Source of the DNA: Ignavibacteriota bacterium
GTDB taxonomy: Bacteria > Bacteroidota > Ignavibacteria > Ignavibacteriales > Melioribacteraceae
Assembly (NCBI GenBank): GCA_016713565.1
Contig: JADJOX010000008.1
Location: forward strand, 186,001 to 250,000
Length of the DNA: 64,000 nucleotides
Direction: 5' to 3'
A program made the translations under genes and the position numbers. The notes below the pieces were generated by a model, which worked only from the letters and a program-made list of their open reading frames with translations, was not told where the DNA came from and ran no database searches. Shown piece by piece: positions 54,458 to 64,000 of the stretch (the stretch's first letter is position 1; every line of letters starts with the position of its first letter).

Positions 54458-57400
54458 ATGAGTTTATCATCAATAAGTATTCGTCGTCCGGTTCTTGCAA
54501 TTGTTATGTCTATTGTTATTATTTTATTCGGCTTAATTGGATATACGTATTTAGGAATTCGTGAATATCCGAGTATTGATCCGCCAATAATTAGTGTTGC
54601 CGTTACATATGTTGGGGCAAATGCCGATGTTGTGGAATCTCAAATTACAGAACCTTTAGAAGAACAAATTAACGGTATTGCCGGAATTAGATCATTAACT
54701 TCTGTAAGCAGAGACGGAAGAAGCGATATTACTGTGGAATTTGACATAAATGTCGATTTAGAAACTGCCGCTAATGATGTTAGAGATAGAGTATCTAGAG
54801 CCCAAAGAAATCTGCCTGCTGATGTTGATCCGCCAATTGTCGCAAAAGCAGATGCGGATGCCGTTCCAATAGTTTTTTTAAATGTTAAAAGTAATACAAG
54901 AACTTTGTTGGAATTATCAGATATTGCTTTAAATACCTTTAAAGAAAGACTTCAAACAATTTCAGGCGTAAGCCAAGTAATGATTTGGGGCGAGAAAAGA
55001 TATTCAATGCGTTTGTGGATGGATCCGGCTAAACTTGCGGCATATAATATAACGCCGCTGGATATAAGAAATTCATTGAATAAAGAAAATATTGAACTGC
55101 CTTCGGGAATTATTGAAGGAAATAATACCGAATTGACAGTTAGAACATTAGGTCGTTTGATTAAAGTTGAAGATTTTGACAATCTTACAATTAAAGAAGA
55201 TAACGGCGCAATTGTAAGATTTAAAGATGTAGGTTTCGCGGAATTATATCCCGAAAATGATAAATCAATTTTAAGACGCGATGGAATTCCAATGGTTGGT
55301 GTTGTTCTAATTCCTCAACCCGGCGCAAACTACATCGAAATCGCCGATGAATTCTACAAAAGAATTGATCAAATTAAAAAAGACTTACCAGCTGATATTG
55401 AATTGGGAATTGGTTTTGACGTAACCAAATATATAAGAAATTCAATTTCCGAAGTTAAGGAAACTATACTGATTGCATTCGTTTTAGTAATTTTAATTAT
55501 CTTTTTGTTTTTAAGGGATTGGAGAACTACATTAATTCCTATAATCGCAATTCCGGTTTCACTAATTGGAACATTCTTTATTATGTACATTGCCGGCTTT
55601 TCAATCAATGTATTAACTTTGTTGGGGATTGTTCTTGCAATTGGAATAGTAGTTGATGACGCGATAATTGTTTTGGAAAATATTTATAGAAAAGTTGAAG
55701 AAAATATAAATCCGATAGAAGCAGGAATAAAAGGAACATCTGAAATATTTTTTGCTATTATCTCTACAACAATTTCATTGGTGGCGGTTTTTCTTCCAAT
55801 TATGTTTTTGCAGGGAATTACAGGAAGACTGTTTGTTGAATTTGGAGTTGTAATTGCCGGCGCTGTTGTAATTTCTTCGTTTGTTGCTCTTACATTAACT
55901 CCAATGTTAAGCTCGCGTATATTAAAACATAATAAAAGCCAGAATTGGTTTTACAATAAAACAGAACCTTTCTTTAAATCGCTCGAGATCGGTTATAAAA
56001 ATCTGCTTGCTTCATTTATGAATAAAAGATGGCTTGCTATTGTAATTATGGTAATTACATTCGGTATGATTTTTATATTAGGCGCAAATCTTCAATCCGA
56101 ACTTGCGCCGATTGAAGACAGAGGCGAATTAAGAATAGAAAGTAAAATGCCGGAAGGTACATCGTATGAATTGATGGACAGATATATAATGCAGACGTTA
56201 AACATGCTTCAGGATTCCATCAAAGAATCAGATGCAATGATCTCACTAACCGGAGGTGGAGGACGCGGAACAAATGCAGGTTTTGTAAGAATAACTTTGG
56301 TTGATCCTAAAAAAAGAAATAAATCCCAACAAGAAATTGCTGAAAAAATTACATATATGATGAAAGACTTAAGCGACGCAAGATCATTCGTTATTCAAAG
56401 TCAGTCAATTTCTACCAGGAGAGGCGGACTTCCTGTAGAATATGTAATCAAAGCTCCTAATTTTGAATCGCTGAAAGAAGTTGTGCCAAAGTTTTTAAAT
56501 GAAGCTCAAGATGATCCTACATTTGCAAACGTTGACGTTAATCTAAAATTCAGTAAACCTGAAATTGTTGTTGAGATTAATAGGACAAAAGCCCGCCAAT
56601 TGGGAATTTCCGCTTTAGATATTGCTCAAACTTTGCAGCTGGCTTATAGCGGACAAAGATTCGGTTTTTTTGTTATGAATGGAAAACAATATCAAGTAAT
56701 CGGGCAAGTTCTAAAGGAAAATAGAAATAAACCTTTAGATCTGTCTTCACTTTATGTTAGAAATGTTAGAGGTGAATTGATTCAATTAGATAATTTAATA
56801 ACGCTTAAAGAAAAAAGCAGTCCGCCGCAATTATTCCGATTTAACCGATATGTAAGCGCTACGGTTTCGGCGAGTTTAGTTCCAGGAAAAACAATTCAAG
56901 ACGGAATTTCTGCAATGGACAGAATTGCCGATAAAGTTCTTGATGATAGATTTTCTACATCTTTAGAAGGCGCGTCAAAAGATTTTAAAGAAAGTTCTTC
57001 AAGTTTACTGTTTACTTTTCTGTTAGCATTGATTTTAATTTACTTAACACTTGCCGCGCAGTTTGAAAGTTTTAGAGATCCTTTGATTATAATGTTTACC
57101 GTTCCGCTTGCTATTGCCGGCGCAGTTTTTGCGCTATGGTATTTTAATCAAACTATGAATATATTCAGTCAAATTGGACAGATCATGCTAATTGGACTTG
57201 TAACCAAAAACGGAATATTAATTGTTGAATTTGCCAACCAGAAAAAAGCTCAAGGACTTAATACAATCGATGCCGTAATTGAAGCGGCAAGACTAAGACT
57301 TCGTCCGATATTAATGACGAGCCTTTCAACAATATTAGGTACTTTGCCAATTGCCCTGGCGCTTGGCGCTGGATCCGAAGCAAGAGTTTCTATGGGAATA

Positions 57401-57568
57401 GCGGTTATTGGCGGATTGATATTTTCGACTGGATTAACTTTGTTTATTGTTCCGGCAATTTATTCATATTTATCCGATAAGAAAAAAACTGTAAGCAATG
57501 TAACAGCAGAAAAGAGTTTAGAAGATTTACTAAATATTGAAGACGAAGACCTTTTGGTTACCAAATAA
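54458..57568 (+). CDS. RND-family efflux pump, HAE1 (AcrB-like) type
   Basis: A 1036-aa inner-membrane proton-driven exporter. It opens with SISIRRPVLAIVMSIVIILFG. The TM4 proton-relay segment LGIVLAIGIVVDDAIIVLEN has both Asp residues, and GQIMLIGLVTKNGILIVEFA marks the second half. Two large periplasmic loops follow TM1 and TM7. The length is typical of HAE1 pumps for drugs, bile salts or dyes rather than heavy metals. Substrate unknown. It forms an operon with the adaptor upstream; a terminator follows. Confidence 0.94.
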   Translation: MSLSSISIRRPVLAIVMSIVIILFGLIGYTYLGIREYPSIDPPIISVAVTYVGANADVVESQITEPLEEQINGIAGIRSLTSVSRDGRSDITVEFDINVDLETAANDVRDRVSRAQRNLPADVDPPIVAKADADAVPIVFLNVKSNTRTLLELSDIALNTFKERLQTISGVSQVMIWGEKRYSMRLWMDPAKLAAYNITPLDIRNSLNKENIELPSGIIEGNNTELTVRTLGRLIKVEDFDNLTIKEDNGAIVRFKDVGFAELYPENDKSILRRDGIPMVGVVLIPQPGANYIEIADEFYKRIDQIKKDLPADIELGIGFDVTKYIRNSISEVKETILIAFVLVILIIFLFLRDWRTTLIPIIAIPVSLIGTFFIMYIAGFSINVLTLLGIVLAIGIVVDDAIIVLENIYRKVEENINPIEAGIKGTSEIFFAIISTTISLVAVFLPIMFLQGITGRLFVEFGVVIAGAVVISSFVALTLTPMLSSRILKHNKSQNWFYNKTEPFFKSLEIGYKNLLASFMNKRWLAIVIMVITFGMIFILGANLQSELAPIEDRGELRIESKMPEGTSYELMDRYIMQTLNMLQDSIKESDAMISLTGGGGRGTNAGFVRITLVDPKKRNKSQQEIAEKITYMMKDLSDARSFVIQSQSISTRRGGLPVEYVIKAPNFESLKEVVPKFLNEAQDDPTFANVDVNLKFSKPEIVVEINRTKARQLGISALDIAQTLQLAYSGQRFGFFVMNGKQYQVIGQVLKENRNKPLDLSSLYVRNVRGELIQLDNLITLKEKSSPPQLFRFNRYVSATVSASLVPGKTIQDGISAMDRIADKVLDDRFSTSLEGASKDFKESSSSLLFTFLLALILIYLTLAAQFESFRDPLIIMFTVPLAIAGAVFALWYFNQTMNIFSQIGQIMLIGLVTKNGILIVEFANQKKAQGLNTIDAVIEAARLRLRPILMTSLSTILGTLPIALALGAGSEARVSMGIAVIGGLIFSTGLTLFIVPAIYSYLSDKKKTVSNVTAEKSLEDLLNIEDEDLLVTK

Positions 57569-57585
57569 ATTGAATATTTAAAAAG

Positions 57586-57618
57586 AAAAAGCTCGAAATG
57601 TAAATTCCGAGCTTTTTT
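57586..57618. terminator. Bidirectional terminator between the RND operon and tRNA-Thr
   Basis: AAGCTCG pairs with CGAGCTT, flanked by A5 on the left and T4 on the right. It can end both the plus-strand pump transcript and the minus-strand tRNA. Confidence 0.8.
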
Positions 57619-57619
57619 G

Positions 57620-57692
57620 AGCTGGTGATGGGACTCGAACCCGCAACCTGCTGATTACAAGTCAGCTGCTCTACCAATTGAGCTACACCAGC
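57620..57692 (-). tRNA. tRNA-Thr (anticodon TGT)
   Basis: The minus strand folds into a cloverleaf: acceptor GCTGGTG/CACCAGC, D-stem GCTC/GAGC, anticodon stem GCTGA/TCAGC with loop CTTGTAA, and T-loop TTCGAGT. The discriminator base is T, and the 3' CCA is not encoded. The T-stem is imperfect: GCGGG opposite CCCAT leaves one G-U pair and one C-A mismatch. Confidence 0.93.
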
Positions 57693-57778
57693 ATTTTTTT
57701 AGGTCAACAAATCTAATATTTTTTATAATTTTTTGCAATATTATAAATTGTAAATTGAAAAAATTGTTAATTTCCTAA

Positions 57779-58525
57779 ATGTTAAAAAACGATATAAAAT
57801 ATTTAAGCAAACTTTTGCAGAAAAAGTATAGAACTTCCGAAGGAAAATTTATTGTTGAAGGCAGAAGATTAATTGAAGAAGGTATAAAAAGTAAATTTAA
57901 TTGCCATTCTATTTATATAACCGAAGAATTTAAAGACAATTTTCCCGAATTTACAAAGCTTATTAACAATAATAAAATTCCGCTGACAATTTTAAATAAA
58001 AAAGATATTGAAAAAATTTCATCTACTGAAAGTCCCCAAGGCATTGCCGCGGTTTTTGAAATTCCAAAAAATGAGGAAAAAATTTACGATGAAAATGTAG
58101 TTGTGTGTTTAGATAATATTTCCGATCCGGGAAATGTCGGAACAATTTTAAGAACTTGTGCATGGTTTGGAATTAAGGCTGTTCTGTTAAGCAAAGATTG
58201 TGCGGAGCTGTACAATCCGAAAGTTTTAAGATCAAGTATGGGTGGCGTGTTTAATCTTAATATTTTTGAAAATGTAGATTTACAAATCGAAATTCAAAGT
58301 TTGAAATCGCTGAATTATAAAATTTATCTTGCGGACATGAATGGAACTGATTATAGAAATGTAAACTTTGAAAAAAAAACGGCAATAATTTTTTCAAGTG
58401 AAGCCTTTGGTCCTACTAAGGAAATCGCGAATCTTTCCGATATAAAGATCACTATTCCGCCAAAAGGAAATATTGAATCGTTAAATGTTTCTGCGGCCGC
58501 AGCAATTATACTTTCAAAAATTTAG
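57779..58525 (+). CDS. SpoU/TrmH-family RNA 2'-O-methyltransferase
   Basis: A 248-aa knotted methyltransferase. An N-terminal substrate-binding domain (LQKKYRTSEGKFIVEGRRLI) is followed by the three SpoU motifs: DNISDPGNVGTILRTCAWFG, AIIFSSEAFGP and IPPKGNIESLNVSAAAAI. Members methylate ribose in 23S rRNA or tRNA; RlmB-like activity is likely but the target base cannot be told. No ribosome site is obvious before the ATG. Confidence 0.9.
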   Translation: MLKNDIKYLSKLLQKKYRTSEGKFIVEGRRLIEEGIKSKFNCHSIYITEEFKDNFPEFTKLINNNKIPLTILNKKDIEKISSTESPQGIAAVFEIPKNEEKIYDENVVVCLDNISDPGNVGTILRTCAWFGIKAVLLSKDCAELYNPKVLRSSMGGVFNLNIFENVDLQIEIQSLKSLNYKIYLADMNGTDYRNVNFEKKTAIIFSSEAFGPTKEIANLSDIKITIPPKGNIESLNVSAAAAIILSKI

Positions 58526-58981
58526 TTTTTCTCTTTCAAATAAAATGTAATCAATTTCTGCGGGTCCTATATTTTTTGATTTTAGTAATAAATTAATTTG
58601 CGCTCTGTGATAGGACGAATGATTTATAACATGAGTGAAAATATCATGAAACTGATTATTAAAAATCTTCCTTTTTGAATTTTTGTAAATACAAATTTTT
58701 TCCATATCTGAAGCATTAATTTTTTTTATAAATTTTTTCCATGATTTAGAACTGTTATCGGATAATATCTGCAATTCTTGTATAGTGAAAATTTCCCAAA
58801 TATCTATTGAATAATTTTGTTTGCCTTTTATTCTTTCAAGCCATGTATCTTGAGCCGAAATAATATGACTCATTAATTTTATAATTTCATCTTCAGAGCT
58901 ATTAAGCAGCATTATCTTTTCAATAACTTTATCGTTTGCCCATGAATTAAATTCAAAAAGATTTTCAAAATATTTTTTCAT
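58514..58981 (-). CDS. DinB superfamily protein
   Basis: A 155-aa four-helix-bundle protein. The pattern NLFEFNSWANDKVIEKI, MSHIISAQDTWLERI and FTHVINHSSYHRAQINLLL provides the three His of the DinB metal site. Members include thiol-dependent transferases (some bacillithiol-linked), so a detoxification role is possible. The frame begins with TTG (58984) but the ATG at 58981 is preferred, three bases after the amylase stop. Co-transcription with the amylase is likely but functionally unexplained. Confidence 0.85.
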   Translation of the reverse strand: MKKYFENLFEFNSWANDKVIEKIMLLNSSEDEIIKLMSHIISAQDTWLERIKGKQNYSIDIWEIFTIQELQILSDNSSKSWKKFIKKINASDMEKICIYKNSKRKIFNNQFHDIFTHVINHSSYHRAQINLLLKSKNIGPAEIDYILFEREKLNF

Positions 58982-58984
58982 CAA

Positions 58985-61795
58985 TTACTTTATTAAGATC
59001 ATTTTTTTTGTTTCGTAAAAATCAGAGACTTTTAATGTATAAAAATAAATTCCGGACGCTAAATTTTCAGCATTGAAATTTACTTCATAAATTCCCGAAG
59101 GCTGTTTATAATTTACCAATGAAGCAATTTCCTTACCCAAAATATCATATACTTTCAATGAAACCAAAACTTGATCGGTTGAAATATTTTCAGGAATTGA
59201 ATAAGTTATTTTTGTTTTCTTATGAACAGGATTGGGATAATTTTGTTTCAGTTCAATATTTTCAGGTATTTTAGTAGTATCCTGCGGAGTTGTATCCTGC
59301 CAAATATTTATAAGTTTTTTAGTCGAGTAAATATGATATTCGCCAGGTTTTAAATTTTTTGTAGATAAAGTATTTGTGACATTTATAGAATCATTATTAA
59401 AAAAATCATACCAAATACCGTTATTAGTAAACTCGGGATTTATAGATTTATCAAATACATCAAAGTTTCCAATTATTATTACTTTCATCGTGTCGGTGTC
59501 AAAAAGAATTCTTTTTGTGAAAGTGTTTGCGGAAATAGTAAAATTTGATGTCGAAAAAATATTAAAATTTCTTTTTAAATAGTTGAGAGATGAAAAAGTT
59601 TTAAATAGACTTTTACGATCTATGTTTTCAAAGTAATCCCATTTTATTGGTTTATTCCCAACTCTGCCGTTATATTCGATGCTGTAATCATAACCCAACT
59701 CTTCAAACTGCCATATCATTTTTGGACCGGGTACAAGTATGAAAAACGAAGCCGCGAGTTTAATTCTACTTAATGCAGTGGTTGTATCTTTAATAATATA
59801 ATTTCCGTTTGCGTTTCCGTATTGAATATTTTTATACATAAGTCTCTCTTCATCATGACTTTCCATATATCCAACCAAATTTGGTTTTGTAAATCCCCGG
59901 CTCTTATAAGATATTCTGCTGAAATTTGATTTATCGTTTTCGTTATATCCCATAGTTGCTTCATTATAAGCATAATTTAAATTTCCCCAAACCATCATTC
60001 CGTAATCGGTCAATATTTTCTCTTCGCTGTCTGGCGCAAAATGTTCCAAAATAACATAAGCATTTGAATCGGTTTCCCAAATTTTATCAGACATTCTTTT
60101 TAATATATCTATTCTTGATTGGTCGAAACCGTTTCCGTCACCGGTTTTATTCGTAAATCCTTTTGTAAAATCAAATCTAAATCCGTCGAATTTAAATTCA
60201 GAAAGCCAGTAATTTGTAACTCTATCAACTAATTTTTGTGTTTCAATACTTTCGTGGTTCAAATCAAATCCCCATGAATAAACGGGATTAGGACTAGTTA
60301 AATTGAACCAAGGATTTTCCGCTGTTACCGGACCATAATCTCCTGAAGCATATAATCTTACAAATGATGATCTTCCATACATATGATTTAAGACAATATC
60401 CATAATAACCGCTATATCTCGTTTATGGCATTCATCAATAAAATTTTTCAAGTCGTTTTTTGTTCCGTAATATTTATCCGGCGCAAAGTAAAATGAAGGA
60501 TTATAACCCCAGCTTTCATTTCCTTCAAATTCATTAACCGGCATAAGTTCAACGGCGTTTATTCCTAATTTTTGAAGATAATCCAATGTATCTATCAATG
60601 TTTTATAATTATGAGACGAAACAAAATCTCTTACAAGCAATTCATATATTAATAGATTGTTTTTATTTGGTCGTTGATAATTATTTGCTTCCCAGTCAAA
60701 AGAAGTTTGAGAAGTTTGAAATACGGACACTGAAAAGTTTGTTTTATCGTAAGGATAAGAAACTAAGTCTGGATAAGTTTCATTGCTTATTTGATCATCC
60801 TCTTCTTCAAGAATTTTATCGGAATAAGGATCGGCAATTTTTAAATTCCCGTCAACTAAATATTGAAATCTATATTCTTGATTAACATTCAGATTTTCTA
60901 AAGTAAGCCAAAAGATTGAACTATCAGGAGTAATTTTAAAATAATATTTCGGATTAAATTCCCAGTCAGTTGATTCAGCCGGATCAAACTCCCAGTTATT
61001 AAAATCGCCTATCGCGTAAATAAACTTTTTATGAGGAGCAAAAATTGCAAGAGTTACTGTACTGCCGTCAATATAGTTTATCCCAGTGTGAATATTTTCA
61101 GGCAATTCTTCAATTGTAAGATTTTCTCTAATTATGAAATAAATAGAATCCGCATAGGTTTCATTATTTCCAACAGCGATAAATTTAATCCACTGCCTTC
61201 CCGTGCCATCGGCGACAATTGTTTGAGTTAAAGTATCACCTGCCGTTGATGAAATAAGTTCATTATTCAAAAATAACTTTAAGCTGTCTGCATCGTTAGA
61301 TGTTATTTTAATCGGTATTTCCTCGCCTGATAATGGATAAATATGCAGCGACTGAGGTTCAATAATTTTTATATTTAATCCCGCTTCATAAATTGGAATG
61401 AACAGATCTTCTGTTTGTTTTGTTCCATCGGCGCTTCTTAATACAAAATTCAAAGAAGTGATATGCTCATTGGTATTGTTTAAACTGTAATAATCTCTTG
61501 GATTGCTTATCGTCAATTTATAAACATTATCGGAAACTTTGGTTAATGAAGGTTGAGTATTATTATTTCCCCATGAACCTATAACGTGAAGCCAAGATCC
61601 CAAGTTTGTATTTAGTCCGGTGTGAGTATAAATTGTTCCGCTATAATCTGAAAGGTCTTTTCTTGTCATTTCACTAATATTAAAAGTGATCTCAATAATA
61701 TCCGTTTCTGTAGGAAATTCCGGTAATGTGGAAAATTTCTGTGAGTATAATGTATTGCCGAAAATTATAAAAATTACAATTGCAAACTTTTTCAT
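58985..61795 (-). CDS. Secreted GH13 alpha-amylase-family enzyme with T9SS sorting domain
   Basis: A 936-aa protein with a signal peptide (IVIFIIFGNTLYSQ). Two N-terminal beta-sandwich regions (one CBM48-like: VTLAIFAPHKKFIYAIGDFN) precede a GH13 barrel with all four conserved regions: DIVLNHMYG, FRFDFTKGF (nucleophile Asp), VILEHF (acid/base Glu) and MESHDEER. A C-terminal type A sorting domain opens with NYPNPVHKKTKITYS and ends ETKKMILIK. It should be exported through the type IX system to degrade starch- or glycogen-like glucans outside the cell. The exact specificity is not clear. Confidence 0.92.
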   Translation of the reverse strand: MKKFAIVIFIIFGNTLYSQKFSTLPEFPTETDIIEITFNISEMTRKDLSDYSGTIYTHTGLNTNLGSWLHVIGSWGNNNTQPSLTKVSDNVYKLTISNPRDYYSLNNTNEHITSLNFVLRSADGTKQTEDLFIPIYEAGLNIKIIEPQSLHIYPLSGEEIPIKITSNDADSLKLFLNNELISSTAGDTLTQTIVADGTGRQWIKFIAVGNNETYADSIYFIIRENLTIEELPENIHTGINYIDGSTVTLAIFAPHKKFIYAIGDFNNWEFDPAESTDWEFNPKYYFKITPDSSIFWLTLENLNVNQEYRFQYLVDGNLKIADPYSDKILEEEDDQISNETYPDLVSYPYDKTNFSVSVFQTSQTSFDWEANNYQRPNKNNLLIYELLVRDFVSSHNYKTLIDTLDYLQKLGINAVELMPVNEFEGNESWGYNPSFYFAPDKYYGTKNDLKNFIDECHKRDIAVIMDIVLNHMYGRSSFVRLYASGDYGPVTAENPWFNLTSPNPVYSWGFDLNHESIETQKLVDRVTNYWLSEFKFDGFRFDFTKGFTNKTGDGNGFDQSRIDILKRMSDKIWETDSNAYVILEHFAPDSEEKILTDYGMMVWGNLNYAYNEATMGYNENDKSNFSRISYKSRGFTKPNLVGYMESHDEERLMYKNIQYGNANGNYIIKDTTTALSRIKLAASFFILVPGPKMIWQFEELGYDYSIEYNGRVGNKPIKWDYFENIDRKSLFKTFSSLNYLKRNFNIFSTSNFTISANTFTKRILFDTDTMKVIIIGNFDVFDKSINPEFTNNGIWYDFFNNDSINVTNTLSTKNLKPGEYHIYSTKKLINIWQDTTPQDTTKIPENIELKQNYPNPVHKKTKITYSIPENISTDQVLVSLKVYDILGKEIASLVNYKQPSGIYEVNFNAENLASGIYFYTLKVSDFYETKKMILIK

Positions 61796-61827
61796 TTAAG
61801 TTCCGTAAATTATTAAATATGAAAATA

Positions 61828-63858
61828 TTAGTCGAACAAATCCCAGGAAATGCCAAGCTTAATACCGCCGGATGGCATTGGATAATAAGGAATAATAAAA
61901 TAATTGCGGGCAAAAATATTTTCATAAGCAAAATAGAATGTCGCCCTATCTTGAATTCTGCCTGCCAAGGTAAAATCAATTCTGAAAGGAGTATTTGAAA
62001 CGGAATATGTTTTAAATGCTGAAAGCTTATTACTATTCATAAAATAGTTTGATGATCTCATAATCTGAAAATCGTAAATTTGATTACTGAGATTATCATT
62101 ATAGAAAAAATTAAAACCCGTCTTCAGATCAAGATTGTTATTATATAGTTTGTCTCTATAATATATTCCGGAAAATAAATTATACTTTCCGTCTTTGGGA
62201 AGAGAATTTGATATTTCTGAAGTGAGAATGTTTGCATTAATTAAAAATTCCACTTTCCAAAAACTCAGATTTGAGTAAATGTTGAATCCCGCAGTTTTAA
62301 CTTTCTCAGCATAAGGAAAAATAATTTTTGCATCTTTTGACTGAATATTTTCATTATTGAAAACCGGTACAGGTGAATTATCTTCATTGATGGAAAAATA
62401 TGTCAATGACGATTTAATAATTTCGGAGGTATATTCAGTTGTGAAAAAGTAATTGGAAATATAATTTTTATTTTGATAAGAGATGGGAAGTGAATATAGT
62501 TCGGAAATTAAATATGGTTTCATAAATATTGAAGTGCCAAACTTCAACTTAAGATTGCCCGCAGCAGTTAGTGTAATGTCGGTACCCAATCCATTAACAT
62601 ATTGGTTTTCATAAGTTCCTATTCTCGTATAAACAGCGGGAATCAAGATACTGTCAAAAAGCTTATAGTTCAGCAATCCGCTTAGCGCATAGCTTTTTCT
62701 TTTCGAATAAATATTGTAATAATCGATAGAATAGTCATTATAATCGTAATCAAAAGTAAAATCCAACTCCAGATCATTAATTTGCTGATGATGATTCAAT
62801 GACAAAAAATATTTTGAATATTTATTAACATTAGAGATTCTAATACTATCAGGATAAGCTGAATCATCATATTGCTTAAACTTTTCTTCATTGCCGCTGT
62901 ATATAATACTTAATTTAGAAAAACTGTTTGGTAATAATATCCCATAAAATGTAGCGGTTACGTTATTAATTTTATTTGTCTTTGTTCTATTTTCAAAATT
63001 CACAGTTGAAATTGAATTATAAAGTCCATCTAGTAATGAAACCGAATTATTCTCAAGCGTTTCCAAATTAATCCCGCCGCTCAATTCCGAATTAGATTTC
63101 AGATGATAATAATTCAATTTTACGAAAATGCTGTCGCTTAATCTGTAAATAGAAGTTAGATCTGATTTCCAAACACCATATACTGAATTTTTAAAATTAC
63201 CGGTATAAGACTCATTTGATAGTCGATATTTTAGATAAAGATCTTTGGTGATAAGAACGCCGAACAAAAAATCAATGAATCCTTCGTCATCCGGAGCTTG
63301 GTAATATCTTATTCTTGTAATCGGTTTGTAAGTGATACTGTCCTGTGTAACAATGTTCAGATTTGCTGCCGCGCCGATACTGTTTGATATAAATCCTCTT
63401 GAAAGCGGACTTACTTCCAATGAGTTTACATTTTCATTTTGTATCAAGCTCAGATCATTGGAACCATTCCAACTGTTGGAAAATGAAAAATTATTTTGGG
63501 TAATTGAAAGATTTTTATTTTTCTGAAAATATAATGAAGGAATATTTGAGCTTCCCAAAACATTAAAATCATACTGAGCAGTAAGCGGTAAATACATTAA
63601 AAAATTTTGTGCTGATCTGTAATTTTCGTAATCCAAAGATTTTTTGCCAATCAAAAATGTTTTCAGCAAATCTGCAGCGGTATTAAGATAAGGTTTTAAA
63701 AATAGTTTCGGCCGACTCTTTTCATTCTTCAATGAATCAGCAACATTGGTGCTATCCCCAATACTGATAGGCGTTATAACGCTGTCAATATTAATTGTTT
63801 GAGCATTGTATCTGATCGAAAAAAGTAAAAGTAAAATTGCAGCATTAAATATTTTCAT
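61828..63858 (-). CDS. Large outer-membrane barrel protein, TonB-dependent receptor/porin-like
   Basis: About 676 aa with a signal peptide (IFNAAILLLLFSIRYNAQ). Residues about 120-170 resemble a reduced plug (NVNSLEVSPLSRGFISNSIG, then AAANLNIVTQDS). After it come many amphipathic strands rich in Tyr, Asn and Ser, ending LGISWDLFD with an aromatic near the C-terminus as outer-membrane barrels require. No TonB box could be identified. A second ATG at 63864 gives two more residues. It is next to the amylase and could take up its products, but nothing in the sequence proves that. Confidence 0.65.
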   Translation of the reverse strand: MKIFNAAILLLLFSIRYNAQTINIDSVITPISIGDSTNVADSLKNEKSRPKLFLKPYLNTAADLLKTFLIGKKSLDYENYRSAQNFLMYLPLTAQYDFNVLGSSNIPSLYFQKNKNLSITQNNFSFSNSWNGSNDLSLIQNENVNSLEVSPLSRGFISNSIGAAANLNIVTQDSITYKPITRIRYYQAPDDEGFIDFLFGVLITKDLYLKYRLSNESYTGNFKNSVYGVWKSDLTSIYRLSDSIFVKLNYYHLKSNSELSGGINLETLENNSVSLLDGLYNSISTVNFENRTKTNKINNVTATFYGILLPNSFSKLSIIYSGNEEKFKQYDDSAYPDSIRISNVNKYSKYFLSLNHHQQINDLELDFTFDYDYNDYSIDYYNIYSKRKSYALSGLLNYKLFDSILIPAVYTRIGTYENQYVNGLGTDITLTAAGNLKLKFGTSIFMKPYLISELYSLPISYQNKNYISNYFFTTEYTSEIIKSSLTYFSINEDNSPVPVFNNENIQSKDAKIIFPYAEKVKTAGFNIYSNLSFWKVEFLINANILTSEISNSLPKDGKYNLFSGIYYRDKLYNNNLDLKTGFNFFYNDNLSNQIYDFQIMRSSNYFMNSNKLSAFKTYSVSNTPFRIDFTLAGRIQDRATFYFAYENIFARNYFIIPYYPMPSGGIKLGISWDLFD

Positions 63859-64000
63859 TAACATATCGATTATTTCTTGATGTTAAATTTAGTTAAAATA
63901 AATATCCAAATTAAAATTCTTGAAAAAGATTTTTAACAGTTCAATGAAAAATATTTCTGGATTTATATCAAAGAGCGCAAACTATAGATACAACAAGGGG

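Noticed and set aside
1..64000. CRISPR arrays, insertion sequences, prophage or integrase genes
   Set aside because: No regularly spaced direct repeats, transposase, integrase or phage structural genes could be found.

Overview
The window is an AT-rich chromosomal segment from a member of the Bacteroidota/Ignavibacteriota side of the tree, most likely Ignavibacteriota. The pointers are two secreted proteins with type IX secretion C-terminal sorting domains (one reads NYPNPFNPSTKI), a bacillithiol BshA, the Bacteroidota-style FabI, cobalamin-dependent MetH, and several promoter-like TAnnTTTG boxes. The lineage is inferred from gene content, not from a marker-gene tree. There is no rRNA, CRISPR array, insertion sequence or phage gene; one tRNA-Thr(TGT) was found.

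Layout. 1-8.2 kb: the end of an outer-membrane protein gene, then a minus-strand arginine operon argC-J-B-D-R-G followed by argH, headed by a short leader ORF; argF is not present and argC is broken. 8.4-25.3 kb: mixed housekeeping and secreted hydrolases (DUF2911/TPR protein, DUF1801 protein, Gfo/Idh/MocA oxidoreductase, FabI, M20 amidohydrolase with a CocE/NonD hydrolase, a T9SS-sorted secreted protein, a class C beta-lactamase-like hydrolase, MetH, HldD, Nudix, alpha/beta hydrolase). 24.7-26.6 kb: two tandem RsbRD_N-like proteins, then MobA. 26.7-39.5 kb: a sulfur-respiration island. 39.6-45.4 kb: sugar-nucleotide genes (galE, rfbC, ugd, rfbD) with bshA and a HAD phosphatase. 45.5-53.2 kb: DUF134/NifX-like pair, small secreted proteins, an AraC regulator and a NarL-type two-component system with seven PAS domains. 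53.3-64 kb: an RND efflux pair, tRNA-Thr, a SpoU methyltransferase, DinB, a secreted GH13 amylase and a large outer-membrane barrel.

The sulfur island is the most interesting part. It contains a 12-haem membrane-anchored cytochrome, an octahaem tetrathionate-reductase-family cytochrome with a cytochrome b partner, a PhsA/PsrA-like molybdoenzyme with its FeS and NrfD subunits, and two YeeE/YedE (thiosulfate-uptake family) pairs. Each pair comes with an exported rhodanese-fold domain, fused in one and separate in the other. Both rhodanese domains lack the catalytic cysteine, and both proteins end in a basic tail whose very last residue is Cys (GGC and EGC). A MerR regulator with a Cys-rich two-CW-like tail heads the second operon and a convergent MarR lies at its end; both have long perfect inverted repeats just upstream of their own starts. 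I infer a module that reduces tetrathionate/thiosulfate/polysulfide outside the cytoplasm and passes sulfane sulfur, via C-terminal cysteine arms, to membrane channels.

Six genes (the left-edge barrel, the CocE hydrolase, the Gfo/Idh protein, rfbD, a response regulator and its histidine kinase) are each broken by one base in an A or T run and read cleanly once that base is corrected. This pattern suggests residual homopolymer errors in the assembly rather than six pseudogenes. The argC break is different and looks larger.
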